Positions 12,121-19,958 of a DNA stretch of 24,866 bases are shown one piece after another. The DNA lies in IMG/VR virus record IMGVR_UViG_3300032087_001058, positions 1 to 24,866 of that record, one strand, 5' to 3'. This stretch comes from a virus. Position numbers and translations under genes: made by a program. Numbering within the stretch: the stretch's first letter is position 1; each line of letters starts with the position of its first letter. The notes below the pieces were generated by a model. That model made no database searches, was not told the origin of the DNA, and saw only the letters and a list, made by a program, of their open reading frames with translations.

Positions 12121-12921
12121 ATGAGATCACCAGCTTGGCTGACAGGATATGTTGAGTCGCTAGACTTTCCCGCACTGACGCGGTACCGGTCTGACTGCCC
12201 TGTTTGCGGCAAGAAAAACACATTTAGCGTATCTGACGACGGATTGCAACGGCTGTGGTATTGTTTTCACGCAGACTGTAACGTGTCTGGTCGTACGGGT
12301 ATTACGCTGACAAGAGATCACGCATCAAAAATGTTTAGCAAGAGCAAGGAACCACCACCTGCTGCAGCCCAACAGTCTTTTGAAATGCCTGACACGTTTG
12401 TCAGTCTTTCTCGTAACTTAAACGCTGAACTTTATGTAAAGCGTGTACAGTCATATGATGCGTACCTTGCCGGTCGTGCAGACATACGCTATGACTTCAA
12501 GCGTAACAGGGCCGTCTACCTTGTAAAAGACGGCAACAGAGTTGTAGATGCGGCGGGGAGATCGCTAGATGGTAGAAATCCTAAGTGGTATCGTTACGGC
12601 ACTAGCCAGCACCCTTTCATCTGTGGACATCATGGTGCTGCTGTTATTGTAGAAGATTGCGCTAGTGCATGTGCAATTAGCAACATTGTTACCGGAGTGG
12701 CACTGATGGGCACTAATCTGCTGCCACAGCATCTTGACACACTGTCTAATTACCCGAACTTTTTTGTGGCGTTGGACAAAGATGCGACTGACAAAGCTAT
12801 CGACATGGTTCGCACTCTACGGGGTATCGCGCCGACAAAGATGATAATATTAAAACACGACTTGAAAAACATGAAAAAGGACGAACGGGATGACTTCATA
12901 CGATCCTACACAGATAGATAA
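12121..12921 (+). CDS. DNA primase with zinc finger and TOPRIM domain
   Basis: Makes RNA primers for lagging-strand synthesis. Residues 26-53 are a zinc-binding motif (CPVC at 26-29, then C48, H50, C53) like T7 gp4 and CHC2 primases. The catalytic TOPRIM core follows: E178 (VIVEDCASACAIS), G197 (ALMGTNLL) and D219/D221 (FVALDKDA), with KHDLKNMKKDE near the end. 266 residues, short and lacking a helicase domain; the DnaB-type helicase is the next gene, overlapping by 32 bases. The T7-style fused primase-helicase is therefore split here. First gene of the rightward operon; SD AGAGGA. Confidence 0.9.
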   Translation: MRSPAWLTGYVESLDFPALTRYRSDCPVCGKKNTFSVSDDGLQRLWYCFHADCNVSGRTGITLTRDHASKMFSKSKEPPPAAAQQSFEMPDTFVSLSRNLNAELYVKRVQSYDAYLAGRADIRYDFKRNRAVYLVKDGNRVVDAAGRSLDGRNPKWYRYGTSQHPFICGHHGAAVIVEDCASACAISNIVTGVALMGTNLLPQHLDTLSNYPNFFVALDKDATDKAIDMVRTLRGIAPTKMIILKHDLKNMKKDERDDFIRSYTDR

Positions 12922-14119
12922 ACAGATACTTGGCTTTTGTTTGAGTACAGACTTTTTCTCAAAGGTAGCTGATATCATTGGGCGTGATATGTTCACGAAG
13001 GAAATGCGCGATGTGTTTGACGTGATCTTTCACTCTCACACTGAATACGCAAAGGACATCACGATAGGTGAGTTGGCAGTCATGTTCAATGACCGCAATC
13101 CTGCCATGCCCGACTCAACACGGGAAAAGGCACAAGAACTAATCTTGACGCTTGATCGGGGCAATCCTGAGAACACAGAGATGCACTTGGACATGGTGCG
13201 TAACTTCTGGTTACGGGACCGTGCGCGTATCATTGGCGAAAAGGCCATTGAGATATTCACCGGAGAAAGCGAAGAGTTTGGTGAGTTACGTACGCTGATA
13301 GAGGCGGTTGAGGATGGGCGCATATCTGACAAGACTACCTACACAAAGGTAGAGGCAGACATATCGGAACTGTTAGACAGTCACACTGGACCCAAAGATT
13401 TTCCCTTTGAGTTTGATTTGATAAATGAGCGTATTGACGGTTTGGACAGAGGTAATTTAGGTATCTTGTTTGCTCGTCCGGAGGTAGGTAAAACAACCTT
13501 TTGTTGCTTTCTCGCCGCATCGTACATCCGACAAGGATTCAAGGTTACCTACTGGGCAAACGAAGAACCAGCAGAAAAAATAAAATTACGTATCATACAG
13601 TCATACTTTGCTTTGAAGCGGGATGAGATGATAGAACAGCGCGAATCTCTTGCATCACGGTACAACGCAGAGGTCGCACCTTACCTAACCGTCATGGACT
13701 CTGTTGGAACTTCTATGGAAGAGGCAAATGAATACGCCAAGCTAAACAATCCTGATATCATGTTCATGGATCAGCTAGACAAGTTTCGTGTCAACGGTGA
13801 ATACAATCGTGGAGATGAGAGGCTTAAAGAGACGTACGTTCTTGCCCGTGAAATAGCCAAGCGAAATGATTTGCTTGTGTGGGCTGTTAGCCAAGCAAGC
13901 AACGATGCACATGACCGTCAATTTATTGACTACTCAATGATGGACAACTCTAAAACCGGTAAGGCTGGCGAGGCTGACATCATCATTGGTATAGGTAAGA
14001 CGGGTGCCAGTGACGTTGACAACATCGTGCGTCATGTTTGTATATCCAAAAACAAACTCAACGGGTGGCACGGTACAATCAACACGCAGATAGATATACA
14101 CAGAGGGGTGTATTACTGA
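12890..14119 (+). CDS. Replicative DNA helicase, DnaB-like
   Basis: Ring helicase that unwinds the fork 5'-3'. 409 residues from ATG 12890. The N-terminal domain (1-105) is helical, as in DnaB. The RecA-like domain carries the DnaB-style P-loop ARPEVGKTT (195-203), Glu in WANEEPAE (222-229), Walker B DIMFMDQ (289-295) and motif H4 LLVWAVSQAS (328-337). A later GKAGEADIIIGIGK is also typical of the DnaB C-terminus. It overlaps primase at its start and a 49-aa gene at its stop (TGATG). The set of primase, helicase, exonuclease and polymerase makes the phage replisome. Confidence 0.95.
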   Translation: MTSYDPTQIDKQILGFCLSTDFFSKVADIIGRDMFTKEMRDVFDVIFHSHTEYAKDITIGELAVMFNDRNPAMPDSTREKAQELILTLDRGNPENTEMHLDMVRNFWLRDRARIIGEKAIEIFTGESEEFGELRTLIEAVEDGRISDKTTYTKVEADISELLDSHTGPKDFPFEFDLINERIDGLDRGNLGILFARPEVGKTTFCCFLAASYIRQGFKVTYWANEEPAEKIKLRIIQSYFALKRDEMIEQRESLASRYNAEVAPYLTVMDSVGTSMEEANEYAKLNNPDIMFMDQLDKFRVNGEYNRGDERLKETYVLAREIAKRNDLLVWAVSQASNDAHDRQFIDYSMMDNSKTGKAGEADIIIGIGKTGASDVDNIVRHVCISKNKLNGWHGTINTQIDIHRGVYY

Positions 14120-14268
14120 TGAGTAACCACCAAAACGAAGAGATACTTGAAAGTCTGTACGATGAAGAGTACCATCGTCTTGAGACAAAATATCCACAGT
14201 TAAATCCACAACAGATAGCCACACTGGCTAGATACTTTGCAAAGAAACAGTGGGAGGAGATGGAGTGA
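14119..14268 (+). CDS. Hypothetical 49-aa acidic protein between helicase and exonuclease
   Basis: ATG 14119 shares one base with the helicase stop, and its stop (14266-14268) overlaps the GTG of the exonuclease (GTGA). The longer frame to 14038 only repeats helicase DNA. The protein (MSNHQNEEILESLYDEEYHR, then LETKYPQLNPQQIATLARYF, AKKQWEEME) is two amphipathic helices with a Pro turn. The size and place suggest a replisome adaptor, but no function is known. Confidence 0.65.
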   Translation: MSNHQNEEILESLYDEEYHRLETKYPQLNPQQIATLARYFAKKQWEEME

Positions 14269-14846
14269 ACGTGCTGACGTTTGATGTGGAGACAACCCAC
14301 ACACACAAGCCGTCCGGTGGCACCACTGCCCTGCCGTACTTTGGTAATCGTTTGGTTTCAATAGGTTACAAGTGGTTGGACGAGGAACAGGTGTTCTATG
14401 ACTGTTACTACCACGAAACTGAACCGCCCACGCACAGTGCGGCAGAGGACTTCCAAACATCTCTTGACTACGCTGATGTAGTTGTGGGACAAAACATTAA
14501 GTTTGATCTGTCGTGGATACGTGACTGTGGGTTCACATACACAGGAGAAATCTATGATACTATGGTTGCAGAGTATGTTTTATCGAAAGCGCGGCGATGG
14601 CCTCTTGGACTTGCTGCTCTTGCAAAAAAGTATGACACGGTGCAAAAAGAGAAAGACCTCGTTGAGCCGTTTATGGCGGCGGGAAAAACCTTTTTCGAAA
14701 TACCGTGGGAAATAGTAAAAGAGTACGGCATAGCTGACGTTGCAGCTACAGAGCAGATTGCTCTCAAACAACTTGAAGCCTTTGGCACTACATTTGAGGA
14801 ACTATACAATGAACGATCTACTACCGACATTGCGTCTGTCGCTTGA
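14265..14846 (+). CDS. 3'-5' exonuclease, DnaQ/Pol I proofreading type (stand-alone)
   Basis: Proofreading nuclease, here a separate gene from the polymerase. I begin at GTG 14265 (MNVLTFDVETT), which has GGAGG 7 bases upstream and a GTGA overlap; GTG 14271 is the alternative. Exo I is FDVET (D7, E9), Exo II is GQNIKFD (N77, D81) and Exo III is YGIADVAA (Y154, D158). D98 (IYDTMVAEY) fits the usual DTM. 193 residues. Its 3' end overlaps the polymerase start by 38 bases, so the two products are likely made together and act together like a broken Pol I. Confidence 0.9.
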   Translation: MNVLTFDVETTHTHKPSGGTTALPYFGNRLVSIGYKWLDEEQVFYDCYYHETEPPTHSAAEDFQTSLDYADVVVGQNIKFDLSWIRDCGFTYTGEIYDTMVAEYVLSKARRWPLGLAALAKKYDTVQKEKDLVEPFMAAGKTFFEIPWEIVKEYGIADVAATEQIALKQLEAFGTTFEELYNERSTTDIASVA

Positions 14847-16344
14847 GATGACTGACACACTAGCCCGCATCGAACGCAACGGGCTGCGTGTCAACCTAGA
14901 CACACTGGATGAAATCGAAAAGCTGTACCAAGATGAGTTTGATGCGCTGGAGTTGCGTCTCAACGACATGGCCCGTGCAGCTATGGGGGACACACCCATC
15001 AGCCTGACCAGCCCCGATGACAGGTCAATGCTGCTATACTCACGCAAAGTCAAAGACAAAAAGTCGTGGGCATCTATGTTCAACTTGGGCATGGAGCAGC
15101 GCGGTGCCACAATGAAACCAAAGCAACGCACTCGTATGTCCGCCAAAGACTTTCGTATTTCTGTACGAAACAACACAGACGTGGTGTTCAAAACACGGGG
15201 TGAGCAGTGTCTTGCGTGTGTCGGTACAGGCCGTGTGCGTCCCGTACGTAAAGACGGAACTCCCAGCAAAGCGTTGCGTGTCTGCAAGCAGTGCAGCGGC
15301 AAGGGTGTTATATACCGGTCTACCGGAGAGGTGGCTGGGTTCAAGATTGTACCCCGCAACGTGCGTGACGTAGCATCTGCTGGGTTTAAAACAGACAAGG
15401 ATACACTGGCTGAACGGGAACTAGAACTGTCGGGTCCAGCCCGTGAGTTTGCATCTGCGTACGTGCGGTACAACGCACTGCGTATGTATCTTGGTACGTT
15501 TGTAGAGGGAATGAAAAACAATGTCGATGACCACGGTTTCATACATCCGGAATTTATGCAGTGTGTTACGGCGACGGGTCGCCTTTCGTCTCGCAATCCT
15601 AACTTTCAAAATATGCCACGAGGTAACACGTTTGAAATACGGAAGGTTGTGGAGAGTCGTTTTCCGCAGGGTAAGATTGTGGAGGGGGACTACTCGCAGT
15701 TAGAATTTAGAGTCGCAGGATTTCTAGCACAAGACAGTCAAGCCTATGCTGACGTAGAGGCTGGCACAGACGTACACAGTTACACTGCCAGTGTGATTGG
15801 CTGTTCACGGCAAGAAGCAAAGGCACACACCTTCAAGCCTCTCTACGGCGGCACTACGGGCACAGAGGCCCAACAACGCTACTACAGGGCGTTCAAAGAG
15901 AAGTATGGTGGGGTAGCACTCTGGCATGAAGACCTCCAGCGAGAGGCCGTTACACACCGCGTAGTGACGTTACCGTCTGGAAGACAGTACGCTTTCCCTG
16001 ATGCGCGGTGGACAAAGTACGGTACGGCTACACACCGCACAAACATCTGCAACTATCCCGTGCAAGGCTTTGCAACGGCTGATCTGTTGCCCGCTGCATT
16101 GGTACGCTTGGACAAATTATTTCAAGAAAACGAACTGCAATCTGTAATTTGTAATACGGTACACGATTCGATTGTACTGGACTGTCACCCTGATGAATTT
16201 AACATTTGTATCAGGCTGATGCGTGAAGCAATGTTGTCGTTACCCCAAGAAACTTTAAGACGTTATAACATTTGTTATGACATGCCTGTCGAAATTGAGA
16301 TAAAAAGCGGCGATAATTGGCTTGACTTAACTGTTGTAGAATAG
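14809..16344 (+). CDS. polA: Family A DNA polymerase with DnaJ-type zinc finger
   Basis: Replicative polymerase, 511 residues from ATG 14809 (GAGG 9 bases upstream). Motif A is GDYSQLEFR (293-301, catalytic D294). Motif B is RQEAKAHTFKPLYGG (334-348) with Phe at the E. coli 762 position (F342). Motif C is TVHDSIVLD (450-458), with HDS where HDE is usual. Residues 134-166 insert CLACVGTG and CKQCSGKG, the CxxCxGxG zinc repeat of DnaJ. Such a hybrid was reported in the SAR116 phage HMO-2011. The thumb region is short and no exonuclease domain is present (it is the preceding gene). Lys-Pro after F342 replaces the usual Gly-Leu of the O-helix. Confidence 0.95.
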   Translation: MNDLLPTLRLSLEMTDTLARIERNGLRVNLDTLDEIEKLYQDEFDALELRLNDMARAAMGDTPISLTSPDDRSMLLYSRKVKDKKSWASMFNLGMEQRGATMKPKQRTRMSAKDFRISVRNNTDVVFKTRGEQCLACVGTGRVRPVRKDGTPSKALRVCKQCSGKGVIYRSTGEVAGFKIVPRNVRDVASAGFKTDKDTLAERELELSGPAREFASAYVRYNALRMYLGTFVEGMKNNVDDHGFIHPEFMQCVTATGRLSSRNPNFQNMPRGNTFEIRKVVESRFPQGKIVEGDYSQLEFRVAGFLAQDSQAYADVEAGTDVHSYTASVIGCSRQEAKAHTFKPLYGGTTGTEAQQRYYRAFKEKYGGVALWHEDLQREAVTHRVVTLPSGRQYAFPDARWTKYGTATHRTNICNYPVQGFATADLLPAALVRLDKLFQENELQSVICNTVHDSIVLDCHPDEFNICIRLMREAMLSLPQETLRRYNICYDMPVEIEIKSGDNWLDLTVVE

Positions 16345-16389
16345 TAGTATCAATTCACTAACCCTAAATGCAAAGGAGATTTACGGATC

Positions 16390-17262
16390 ATGCTTGGGAA
16401 CGAACTAATGGAAATGGATAACGATCTTGATAGCATCGTGGCAGCAATGTCTAGCGATAATGTCGAGGAGATGATGAAGCTTACTGGTCAGGGCGGTGCC
16501 GTGACAGAGAAGGTAGGACTGCCTCGTCTTAACATTAACTACGATCAAGAGACAGACGATGGTCACAACCTCACACGGGGTGACTGGAAGATGTATCTTG
16601 ACGGACGCTTTATCTTTGCAAAAGAGGTAAAGCTACGTGCGCTGCTGCGTACCTACGAGTACAGTATGTGGGATGCAGAGGCAAACGAAGGCAAGGGTGG
16701 ATTCTCCTGTAAGTCAGTACAGAAGACATCCTTTGGGGGAATGTTCCCCGACACGCAGGGCGGCAACAAGTGTGGTCGTCTGACTCGTGACGAAGAAGAC
16801 GCACTAGATAAGGATGACCATCGTTATCTAACCTCCCGTGCGGTGGTATGTAATCAGGTAATCTACGGACGTATCAGTGGTGAATTCACTGAGGCGGACG
16901 GAACTCCTTGTATTGTCTCAGACGAGCCTGTCATTGCATACTTCAAGCGTTCTGGTTTCAAACCAATCTCTGACTTCATTCAGGGTTTGACGAAGCAGAA
17001 CAAGTTGATGGCACATACATCTATCCTTCTGCGTACAAACAAGCAAAAGAAGGGCAGCGTTACGTATTGGACGCCTATGCCAACCTTTGAAAGCACTGTA
17101 CCTATCACAGATGCGGACAAAGAGTTGATGGGCACCTTTGCGGAAACGGTCAAGGGTCACAACGAAAATGTTATGAACGGACATCGTGAAGCATTGAAAC
17201 TTATGTCAGATGATGCAGACATTGATCTGGCGGCAGACTTTGCTGATGCTGACGCTGCTTAA
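16390..17262 (+). CDS. Putative single-stranded-DNA-binding protein (inferred), 290 aa
   Basis: Unrecognised by family, but its context and tail suggest an SSB. It is made from a strong SD (AAAGGAGAT at 16372-16380), better than most genes here, as expected of an abundant protein. The C-terminus is very acidic (DDADIDLAADFADADAA), the hallmark of SSBs that dock replisome partners. The body is beta-rich with aromatic and basic residues (GDWKMYLDGRFIFAKEVKLR, then YLTSRAVVCNQVIYGRISGE). It lies between polymerase and exonuclease, where T7-like phages place gp2.5. It is longer than gp2.5 (232 aa). Call by inference only. Confidence 0.6.
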   Translation: MLGNELMEMDNDLDSIVAAMSSDNVEEMMKLTGQGGAVTEKVGLPRLNINYDQETDDGHNLTRGDWKMYLDGRFIFAKEVKLRALLRTYEYSMWDAEANEGKGGFSCKSVQKTSFGGMFPDTQGGNKCGRLTRDEEDALDKDDHRYLTSRAVVCNQVIYGRISGEFTEADGTPCIVSDEPVIAYFKRSGFKPISDFIQGLTKQNKLMAHTSILLRTNKQKKGSVTYWTPMPTFESTVPITDADKELMGTFAETVKGHNENVMNGHREALKLMSDDADIDLAADFADADAA

Positions 17263-18139
17263 CATTCAAGACTATATGTCTAAGGCTTTGCGGGGGGAGA
17301 CTAGCGTTTCCCCCGCAGGTCTTTCTGAATTTGTAAACGACACAAAGTATTCTGTGGAGCGGCAGCTTACCGACAAGCGTGGTGAGTACCGTATCCGTAT
17401 GTCTGGTTTGGGACGGCCCCTGTGTCAGCAGGTGTTAGACAAGCACGGCATAAAAGAGTCGATGCAGTACAACACACTGTTTCGTTTTTTGTTTGGGGAT
17501 ATAACGGAAGCCATACTCATGCTGGTGATGAAAGAAGCCGGTGTGGACATCGTGGACTCTCAGCGAGGGGTTGAACTAAAGCTGGGTGGACATACTATCA
17601 AGGGAACGCTTGACGTAATCATACGGGATGAAACCGGCACAGAGAAAGTGTGGGACATCAAGTCTGCAAGCGACTGGGCATTCAAAAACAAATTCACTGG
17701 GTTCGGTGGCTACGATGGATTAAAAGAAGACGATCCGTTTGGCTACGTTATGCAGGGTTACTTGTACTCTGCCGCCACTGGTATGCCGTTTGGTGGGTGG
17801 ATTGTAGTCAACAAGTCTAGTGGTGAGGTAGCCGTGGTTGAGGCTCCTGACTGGCAAGATGAGGACCGTGCCAAATATTTGGCTGACGCAGAAGAGCGTG
17901 TCAAGTTTTTGACAGACCCAAAGGTGGAACCATTCCGGCCATACTCCGATGAGTTTGAAACATACAGACGCAAGGGTGAGACTTTGCGTACTGGAAACAA
18001 GGTGTTAGCAAAAGAGTGCAACCTGTGTGGATACCGGCAGCACTGCTGGCCAAACGCACAACTACACGCCCGTGTAACATCTCAAGCCAAGTCGCCACCA
18101 CAAGTCTGGTACACACGCCTCAAAACAAAGGAACTGTGA
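17246..18139 (+). CDS. PD-(D/E)XK exonuclease, Cas4/RecB-like with Fe-S-type cysteines
   Basis: Nuclease for recombination or host DNA breakdown. The active site reads FGDITEAI (E88), GTLDV (G120, D123) and WDIKSAS (D137, K139), with the Q-motif-like YVMQGYLYSAAT (167-178). A Cys at 60 (GRPLCQQ) plus C258, C261 and C267 (CNLCGYRQHC) match the one-plus-three cysteines that bind an Fe4S4 cluster in Cas4 and AddB-like nucleases. I start at ATG 17246 (MLTLLNIQDYM); ATG 17276 or 17210 are possible and no start has a clear SD. It overlaps the SSB-like gene by 17 bases. 297 residues. Confidence 0.85.
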   Translation: MLTLLNIQDYMSKALRGETSVSPAGLSEFVNDTKYSVERQLTDKRGEYRIRMSGLGRPLCQQVLDKHGIKESMQYNTLFRFLFGDITEAILMLVMKEAGVDIVDSQRGVELKLGGHTIKGTLDVIIRDETGTEKVWDIKSASDWAFKNKFTGFGGYDGLKEDDPFGYVMQGYLYSAATGMPFGGWIVVNKSSGEVAVVEAPDWQDEDRAKYLADAEERVKFLTDPKVEPFRPYSDEFETYRRKGETLRTGNKVLAKECNLCGYRQHCWPNAQLHARVTSQAKSPPQVWYTRLKTKEL

Positions 18140-18140
18140 T

Positions 18141-18521
18141 ATGCCGTACTTGTTTGTGCGTGACTACGAAGTTGAGTTGATGGAGATGAACAAAGGACTC
18201 CATCACATATACGTTGAAGCCCACAGGGGCGGTGGTGGTGAGCGTAAAATAGTATACCTACGACAAAACGAACGAGGGCTTCCGCTGACGTTGCGGGATA
18301 ATTACTCCAACATGGGTGACCTATCTTCCAACACAGAGAAGCGTGATATAACTACCGTTGAATCTGAACTACAAAAGATAGGAAGATTGTCTCAATCCGG
18401 AGTTATTGTATGCGTTCCACTGAATCATCTGACAAACGAACTTACCACAATAGAAAAACTTTCCCCAAAAGTGGCAGGGTACGTGATAAAAAGAATGGGG
18501 TCAGTAGGAATGCAAATATGA
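18141..18521 (+). CDS. Hypothetical 126-aa protein
   Basis: Unrecognised. ATG 18141 with SD AAGGA follows the exonuclease stop by one base; its stop overlaps the endonuclease ATG (ATGA). The sequence begins MPYLFVRDYEVELMEMNKGL and is beta-rich at first, with a Gly-rich loop (HRGGGGERKIVYLRQNERG). A helical end follows, containing IEKLSPKVAGYVIKRMG. No membrane segment. Being held between two nucleases may mean a DNA-processing accessory; nothing more can be said. Confidence 0.7.
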   Translation: MPYLFVRDYEVELMEMNKGLHHIYVEAHRGGGGERKIVYLRQNERGLPLTLRDNYSNMGDLSSNTEKRDITTVESELQKIGRLSQSGVIVCVPLNHLTNELTTIEKLSPKVAGYVIKRMGSVGMQI

Positions 18522-18907
18522 AACGAAGTTCTGCTAGTAAGGCGGGCTTTCGTTCTAACTTTGAATTGGGCATTGCCCGTTCATTGGGTAACAAGGCAGT
18601 GCCCTACGAATACGAAAACGTCAAGCTAACGTACATACCAAAGCCACGCACATACACTCCTGACTTCTACCTTGTAGATCAGGATATTTTTGTCGAAGCA
18701 AAAGGCTACCTTGACAAAACAGACAGAGTAAAGATGCAGCTAATCAAAGAACAGCATCCTGATCTAGACATACGGTTTGTTTTCCAAAACGCACAAAACA
18801 AGATTTACAGAGGCAGCAAGACCACGTATGCTAGGTGGGCTGAACGCTACAATTTCAGATGGGCTGAAGGTAGCATACCAGAGGAGTGGTTGAAGAATGG
18901 CGATTGA
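18518..18907 (+). CDS. T7 endonuclease I-like Holliday junction resolvase
   Basis: Junction-resolving nuclease that debranches replicating DNA and helps degrade the host chromosome. 129 residues from ATG 18518 (ATGA overlap with the previous stop). It follows T7 gp3 closely: FELGIARSLGNKAVPYEYEN, YTPDFYLVDQDIFVEAKGYL (catalytic D-x20-ish-E-x-K set at PDF and VEAKG), IKEQHPDLDIRFVFQNAQNK and YRGSKTTYARWAERYNFRWA, then IPEEWLKN at the end. T7 endonuclease I is 149 aa, so length fits. Confidence 0.93.
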   Translation: MKRSSASKAGFRSNFELGIARSLGNKAVPYEYENVKLTYIPKPRTYTPDFYLVDQDIFVEAKGYLDKTDRVKMQLIKEQHPDLDIRFVFQNAQNKIYRGSKTTYARWAERYNFRWAEGSIPEEWLKNGD

Positions 18908-19229
18908 TGAGCGTGACTTTGAACGGGCGAGTCTGCTGCCCGATAGATGGTATGTTATCTTGCGTAAGGTGGATGAAGAAAGCTTTTCCATCTCTGCGTA
19001 CGATACCACTGCCGAAGAAGACGAAGAGTTTTACGAGGCTGGTACGGTTGTAATCAACGGCGTCATGGAGTTGCTTGAGTCTGACTTTGAGCGAGTAATG
19101 CAAGCAGGTATGGCACGGCTGGCGTTTGATCATGTCAAGGAAAGTCTGACTAAAGATGATGACGGCCCCACAGTAAAGCATGAAGAAGGAACCAACATAG
19201 TCAAGATAGACTTTGGTAAGGTGCAATGA
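18897..19229 (+). CDS. Hypothetical 110-aa acidic protein
   Basis: Acidic protein (MAIDERDFERASLLPDRWYV at the start) with no recognised domain. Residues 15-55 read as beta strands (WYVILRKVDEESFSISAYDT), followed by an acidic loop and a long helix (VVINGVMELLESDFERVMQA). The tail is NIVKIDFGKVQ. It overlaps the endonuclease by 11 bases, and MazG overlaps its stop (ATGA). Gene order suggests coupled expression with both. Function unknown. Confidence 0.75.
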   Translation: MAIDERDFERASLLPDRWYVILRKVDEESFSISAYDTTAEEDEEFYEAGTVVINGVMELLESDFERVMQAGMARLAFDHVKESLTKDDDGPTVKHEEGTNIVKIDFGKVQ

Positions 19230-19561
19230 TTAAGAACAACTGGAACTTGAACAACTATCAGCGGCAAGCAAAAGAAACCGCCATATATCCTGAGAACGCT
19301 AAGATTGTGTACCCTGCGCTGGGTCTAGCGGGAGAGGCCGGTGAAGTTGCTGACAAGGTGAAGAAGACCATCCGTGACGGACGTAATGATGCGGAGTATT
19401 ACAATCAAATTGCAAAAGAATTGGGTGACGTACTTTGGTATTGCGCCGTTCTTGCGGATGACTTAGGATACTCGTTACAGCAAATTGCAGAGATGAACGT
19501 ATACAAGTTACAATCCCGTAAAGTTATGGGTACGATACGCGGTGACGGAGATGACCGGTGA
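19226..19561 (+). CDS. mazG: MazG-like nucleotide pyrophosphohydrolase
   Basis: Hydrolyses nucleoside triphosphates to monophosphate and PPi; phage MazG may clean non-canonical dNTPs or adjust host alarmone or nucleotide pools. 111 residues, the single-domain size. Metal ligands are in GLAGEAGEVADKVKK (E37, E40) and KELGDVLWYCA (E65, D68), the standard ExxE and ExxD pair. The start Met overlaps the previous stop in ATGA fashion. Downstream are a DUF3310 protein, a zinc ribbon and ribonucleotide reductase, a nucleotide-metabolism set. Confidence 0.93.
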   Translation: MIKNNWNLNNYQRQAKETAIYPENAKIVYPALGLAGEAGEVADKVKKTIRDGRNDAEYYNQIAKELGDVLWYCAVLADDLGYSLQQIAEMNVYKLQSRKVMGTIRGDGDDR

Positions 19562-19803
19562 GACATGAGGAATACATGAAGAAAGCAGGGCAAGCCAATG
19601 ATAACGTCAATCACCCGCTACACTACAATCAAGCAGGTATCGAATGCCTTGATGCAATCGCGGCGGCGACAGGCGACGGTTTTGAACACTACCTGCAAGG
19701 AAACATCCTCAAGTATCTCTGGAGATACAGATACAAAAACGGGCTTGAAGACCTCAAAAAAGCGCAGTTTTACCTCGACAGATTGATTGAAACAAAAACA
19801 TGA
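19558..19803 (+). CDS. DUF3310-family small protein
   Basis: Matches the DUF3310 (SaV-like) family of phage proteins: VNHPLHYNQAGIECLDAI (17-34), YLQGNILKYLWRYRYKNG (45-62) and LEDLKKAQFYLDRLIE (63-78). The family is common beside nucleotide-metabolism and replication genes and often treated as a nucleotide kinase-like or unknown protein; its biochemistry is not established to my knowledge. GTG 19558 (GTGA overlap with mazG, GGAG 7 bases upstream) gives 81 aa; ATG 19576 is the alternative start. Confidence 0.9.
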   Translation: MRHEEYMKKAGQANDNVNHPLHYNQAGIECLDAIAAATGDGFEHYLQGNILKYLWRYRYKNGLEDLKKAQFYLDRLIETKT

Positions 19804-19958
19804 ATTGTTGGCACTGCAATCACGAATTGATATGGGGCGGTGATCACGATCTAGAAGAAGAGGACTACGTTATGGTTACTAACCTGCACTGCCCACACTG
19901 TAATTCTGTAGTCTATGTATATTATCCAAATCAAAAAGAAGGAACAGACAATGAATAA
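19800..19958 (+). CDS. Small zinc-ribbon protein, 52 aa
   Basis: ATG 19800 overlaps the DUF3310 stop (ATGA). The 52-residue product has MNCWHCNHELIWGGDHDLEE and LHCPHCNSVVYVYYPN: two CxxC knuckles (C3, C6, C31, C34) forming a rubredoxin-like zinc ribbon around an acidic loop. Its stop overlaps the ribonucleotide reductase start by 8 bases. A redox or adaptor role beside the reductase is conceivable, but CxxC knuckles of this kind normally hold zinc. It is a coupled gene too short for simple ORF cut-offs. Confidence 0.75.
   Translation: MNCWHCNHELIWGGDHDLEEEDYVMVTNLHCPHCNSVVYVYYPNQKEGTDNE

Noticed and set aside
14802-15596. 264-aa minus-strand ORF
   Set aside because: Fully antisense to the family A polymerase; Ser/Arg-rich shadow frame.
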